Below are positions 6,781 to 8,663 of a DNA stretch of 8,663 nt, piece after piece. Within the stretch, counting starts at the first letter, position 1, and every line of letters begins with the position of its first letter. The notes beneath the pieces are model-generated. The model ran no database searches and was not told where the DNA came from. It saw only the letters and a list, made by a program, of their open reading frames with translations. This stretch comes from Acidobacteriaceae bacterium (GTDB lineage: Bacteria; Acidobacteriota; Terriglobia; Terriglobales; Acidobacteriaceae). The stretch is taken from the NCBI GenBank assembly GCA_030049955.1, contig JASIJX010000007.1, positions 1 to 8,663 on the forward strand. Direction: 5' to 3'. The translations under genes were made by a program, and so were the position numbers.

Positions 6781-7947
6781 GTGTTTGCTCCCACACTGAA
6801 TCCCGATCACGCCCGTTCACTGGCACTCGAAGCCGGTTTTAGCGATGCCGGCCTTGTGGCCCTGCCGCACGCCGCTGCTAAACGCGACGCGCAGCGCTTC
6901 GATGAGTGGGTACATGCTGGCCGCGCTGGGACAATGGGTTATCTTGAGCGCCGCGCTGAATCCGGAGAACTGGCGCGGGCGCGCGTGGAGACACCCTTTC
7001 CGTGGGCGCAGTCGGCGATTGTTTGCTTTGCGCAGTATGACAGCCAGCAGCCGCGGTCGACGGCGCCGGCCTCGCCGGGCACAGGGTGGATTGCGCGTTA
7101 CGCATGGTCGTGTCGACGGGATGAAAAAGGCGTACGCCGGTCCAGCGACTACCACAAGGTGCTGCTCAAGCGGCTAAAGGCGCTCGAAGCGCGGTTGCAC
7201 GCCGAGTATGGCGATTTCGAATCGCGGGCCTACGTGGACACCGGTCCTGTGGTCGAGCGCGCGCTGGCTACGGCCGCGGGGTTGGGCTGGACAGCGAAGA
7301 ACACCTGCCTGATTCATCCGAAGCTTGGCTCGTTCGGGTTTCTGGCCGTTTTACTGACTGCGCTGCCTGTGCAAGAGACGAAGACACTCACCGTAGTTGC
7401 AGACCGCTGCGGAACCTGCAGGCGCTGCATCGACGCCTGCCCCACAGGCGCGCTCACCGCGCCCTACCAGATGGATGCGCGGCTCTGCATCTCGTATTTG
7501 ACAATCGAGCACAAGGGGCCGATTAAGCCCGCTTTGATGGGCCAAACGGGCCGCCAGGTTTTCGGCTGTGATATCTGCCAGGACGTGTGCCCGTGGAACG
7601 CAAAGTCGCTCCGCACTGCGCCCATCACGCTCGCCGAACCGGATCCAGAGCTCGCCACGCGCGCCGAACTCGTCAATCCTGCGCTCGACTGGCTTGCCGC
7701 CATGGACGAGAAGGAATTCGAGGCGCATTTCAACGGTTCGCCGGTGCGCCGCGCCGGCTTCAACGGCCTGCGCCGCAATATCGCCATCGCCATGGGCAAC
7801 AGCGGCCTCGCCCGCTTCGCCGCGCGCCTTGAACAATGGTCCGAAGAAGCCGACGAAGGCCTGCGCGCAGCGGCGCGCTGGGCGCTGAGACGACTAAAAA
7901 ACCCATCAAATCCGGAAACGTTCTATTCTGAAGACAAGCAATCCTGA
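6781..7947 (+). CDS. queG: Epoxyqueuosine reductase QueG
   Basis: QueG uses cobalamin and two [4Fe-4S] clusters to reduce epoxyqueuosine to queuosine in the anticodon wobble position of tRNAs, the last step of Q synthesis. Counted from GTG 6781 (388 residues), the protein has the N-terminal GFSDAGLV block, RYAW near 107-110, DTGPVVER (153-160) containing the conserved active-site Asp, and GLGWTAKNT. The ferredoxin-like CGTCRRCIDACP (210-221) plus C236 and CDICQDVCPW (263-272) supply eight cluster ligands. The C-terminal HEAT-like part includes GSPVRRAGFNGLRRN. An insertion of about 11 residues lies between RYA and DYHK. No ATG fits between the DUF2252 stop and the conserved N-terminus, so GTG 6781 is the best start; AGAGGA lies at 6762-6767, 13 bases upstream, somewhat far. 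CTG 6754 is a less likely alternative. It lies 55 bases after DUF2252. Confidence 0.93.
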   Translation: MFAPTLNPDHARSLALEAGFSDAGLVALPHAAAKRDAQRFDEWVHAGRAGTMGYLERRAESGELARARVETPFPWAQSAIVCFAQYDSQQPRSTAPASPGTGWIARYAWSCRRDEKGVRRSSDYHKVLLKRLKALEARLHAEYGDFESRAYVDTGPVVERALATAAGLGWTAKNTCLIHPKLGSFGFLAVLLTALPVQETKTLTVVADRCGTCRRCIDACPTGALTAPYQMDARLCISYLTIEHKGPIKPALMGQTGRQVFGCDICQDVCPWNAKSLRTAPITLAEPDPELATRAELVNPALDWLAAMDEKEFEAHFNGSPVRRAGFNGLRRNIAIAMGNSGLARFAARLEQWSEEADEGLRAAARWALRRLKNPSNPETFYSEDKQS

Positions 7948-7990
7948 GGTCGTCTTAAGCTGGGGTATGGAAGCCGGCGCGGCGCGCCGA

Positions 7991-7996
7991 AAGGAG
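7991..7996 (+). promoter_or_regulatory. Ribosome binding site that fixes a TTG start for the YihY gene
   Basis: AAGGAG is followed by eight bases and then TTG at 8005, an ideal spacing. The only nearby ATG (7967) is in another frame, so this site decides the start of the downstream gene. Confidence 0.8.
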
Positions 7997-8004
7997 CACT
8001 ATCT

Positions 8005-8663
8005 TTGGCAGAGCTTTCGGAAACTGTCGAGTGTACTGAGCCTGTGCCGGCCCCAGTCGCGGCGCAGCCCAAGTGGCGACGCTGGCGCGTGCAGGGCCGT
8101 GCGCTCATCGATTACCTGCTTGACAGCGAGGTGCACACCTTCGCCTTCAGCGTGGCGGCCAACGCCATCCTCTCGTTCATCCCCTTCGTAGTGCTGCTTT
8201 ACCAGATCGCGCTGTCAGTCTTTCACTCGGACACCATGGTAAGAGTGGTCAACGAGATGGTGAACTCCTACCTGCCGGCGGCCACGCAGCAACACGTCTG
8301 GCTGGACAGCAACTTCAAGGCCGTGGCGGCCATCTCCTCGCGGCACGGCGTGCAGGCGCTCTCGCTGGTCATGATTCTCATCTCCTGCACGGGCATCTTT
8401 CTGCCACTCGAGGTGGCGCTGAACCAGGCATGGGGCGTGACCAAAAGCCGCAATTACCTGAAGAACCAGACGCTGGCCTTCGGGCTGGCCATCGTGATGG
8501 TGGTGCTGGGCATGGTCAGCATCTTCCTCAACATGGGCGTGCAGCAGTTTTTGACAATTATCTTCTTCCACCACACGGACAACTTTGTCTTCAAGACCAT
8601 CGCTTATGCGTGGCTGGCATTCACGACCGGCGCTGCATCGATCCTGTTCTTCTTTTCGATCTA
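8005..8663 (+). CDS. YihY/virulence factor BrkB family membrane protein, N-terminal part (cut by right edge)
   Basis: From TTG 8005 there are 219 open codons to the window end. Residues 1-30 are cytoplasmic and Pro/Arg-rich. HTFAFSVAANAILSFIPFVVLL (about 44-65) is the typical first segment of YihY/BrkB proteins. LPLEVALNQAWGVTKSRNYLKNQ (about 133-155) is the conserved loop of that family. Hydrophobic stretches near 47-73, 117-136, 156-178 and 196-219 predict at least four membrane helices, with two or so more expected beyond the edge. The family sits in the inner membrane. It was once called ribonuclease BN by mistake, and its role is not settled. The start codon is supported by AAGGAG at eight bases. 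The gene follows queG by 57 bases on the same strand, so co-transcription is possible. Confidence 0.88.
   Translation, partial: MAELSETVECTEPVPAPVAAQPKWRRWRVQGRALIDYLLDSEVHTFAFSVAANAILSFIPFVVLLYQIALSVFHSDTMVRVVNEMVNSYLPAATQQHVWLDSNFKAVAAISSRHGVQALSLVMILISCTGIFLPLEVALNQAWGVTKSRNYLKNQTLAFGLAIVMVVLGMVSIFLNMGVQQFLTIIFFHHTDNFVFKTIAYAWLAFTTGAASILFFFSI

Noticed and set aside
7888..7955. Inverted repeat AGACGAC...GTCGTCT spanning the end of queG
   Set aside because: The stem is seven bases with a 54-base loop partly inside coding sequence, and no T-run follows. It is too weak for a terminator call.
7967..8191. 74-codon plus-strand frame starting ATG at 7967
   Set aside because: It is in a different frame from the YihY protein, which is recognisable from TTG 8005. 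Its Ser/Arg-rich product is a shadow translation.

Overview
The window looks like ordinary, GC-rich bacterial chromosome. There is no mobile element, CRISPR array, rRNA or recognisable intact tRNA. The gene set is a GAF-domain regulator, a lone Y-family polymerase, a secreted dipeptidyl-peptidase IV, a DUF2252 protein, QueG and a YihY/BrkB membrane protein. Together with protein style and base composition, this suggests a soil-type Acidobacteriota (Terriglobia/Acidobacteriaceae). That is an impression from family resemblance, not a database match.

Layout. Positions 1-296 (minus) carry the N-terminal 98 codons of a GAF-domain protein that runs off the left edge. Positions 297-849 have no convincing gene but hold an AT-rich promoter-like patch, a perfect 8-bp hairpin inside a cluster of TCAAGC/GCTTGA hexamers, and a perfect 16-bp tandem duplication. 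Positions 850-2370 (minus) encode a catalytically intact Y-family DNA polymerase with an unusual Pro/Glu-rich N-terminal extension. Positions 2371-2817 are mostly intergenic; they hold a possible divergent promoter and a possible 47-60 residue, cysteine-rich, single-span membrane microprotein on the plus strand. Positions 2818-5082 (minus) encode a signal-peptide-bearing DPP IV-type serine peptidase with all key residues.

From about 5364 the direction switches. A DUF2252 protein (5364-6725), epoxyqueuosine reductase QueG (about 6781-7947, GTG start) and a YihY/BrkB membrane protein (from a TTG start at 8005 to the right edge) lie head to tail with gaps of 55 and 57 bases, so they may be co-transcribed. 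The 281-base divergent region between the peptidase and DUF2252 contains a CCGG-based repeat cluster.

How the genes work together. No single pathway links them. QueG completes queuosine synthesis in tRNA, the polymerase is for translesion synthesis, and the peptidase trims peptides outside the cytoplasm. The observations most worth following are the kinase-like motifs in apparently permuted order in DUF2252, the cysteine-rich microprotein, the polymerase extension and the small repeat structures at 690-770. I found no strong evidence for a new multi-gene system.
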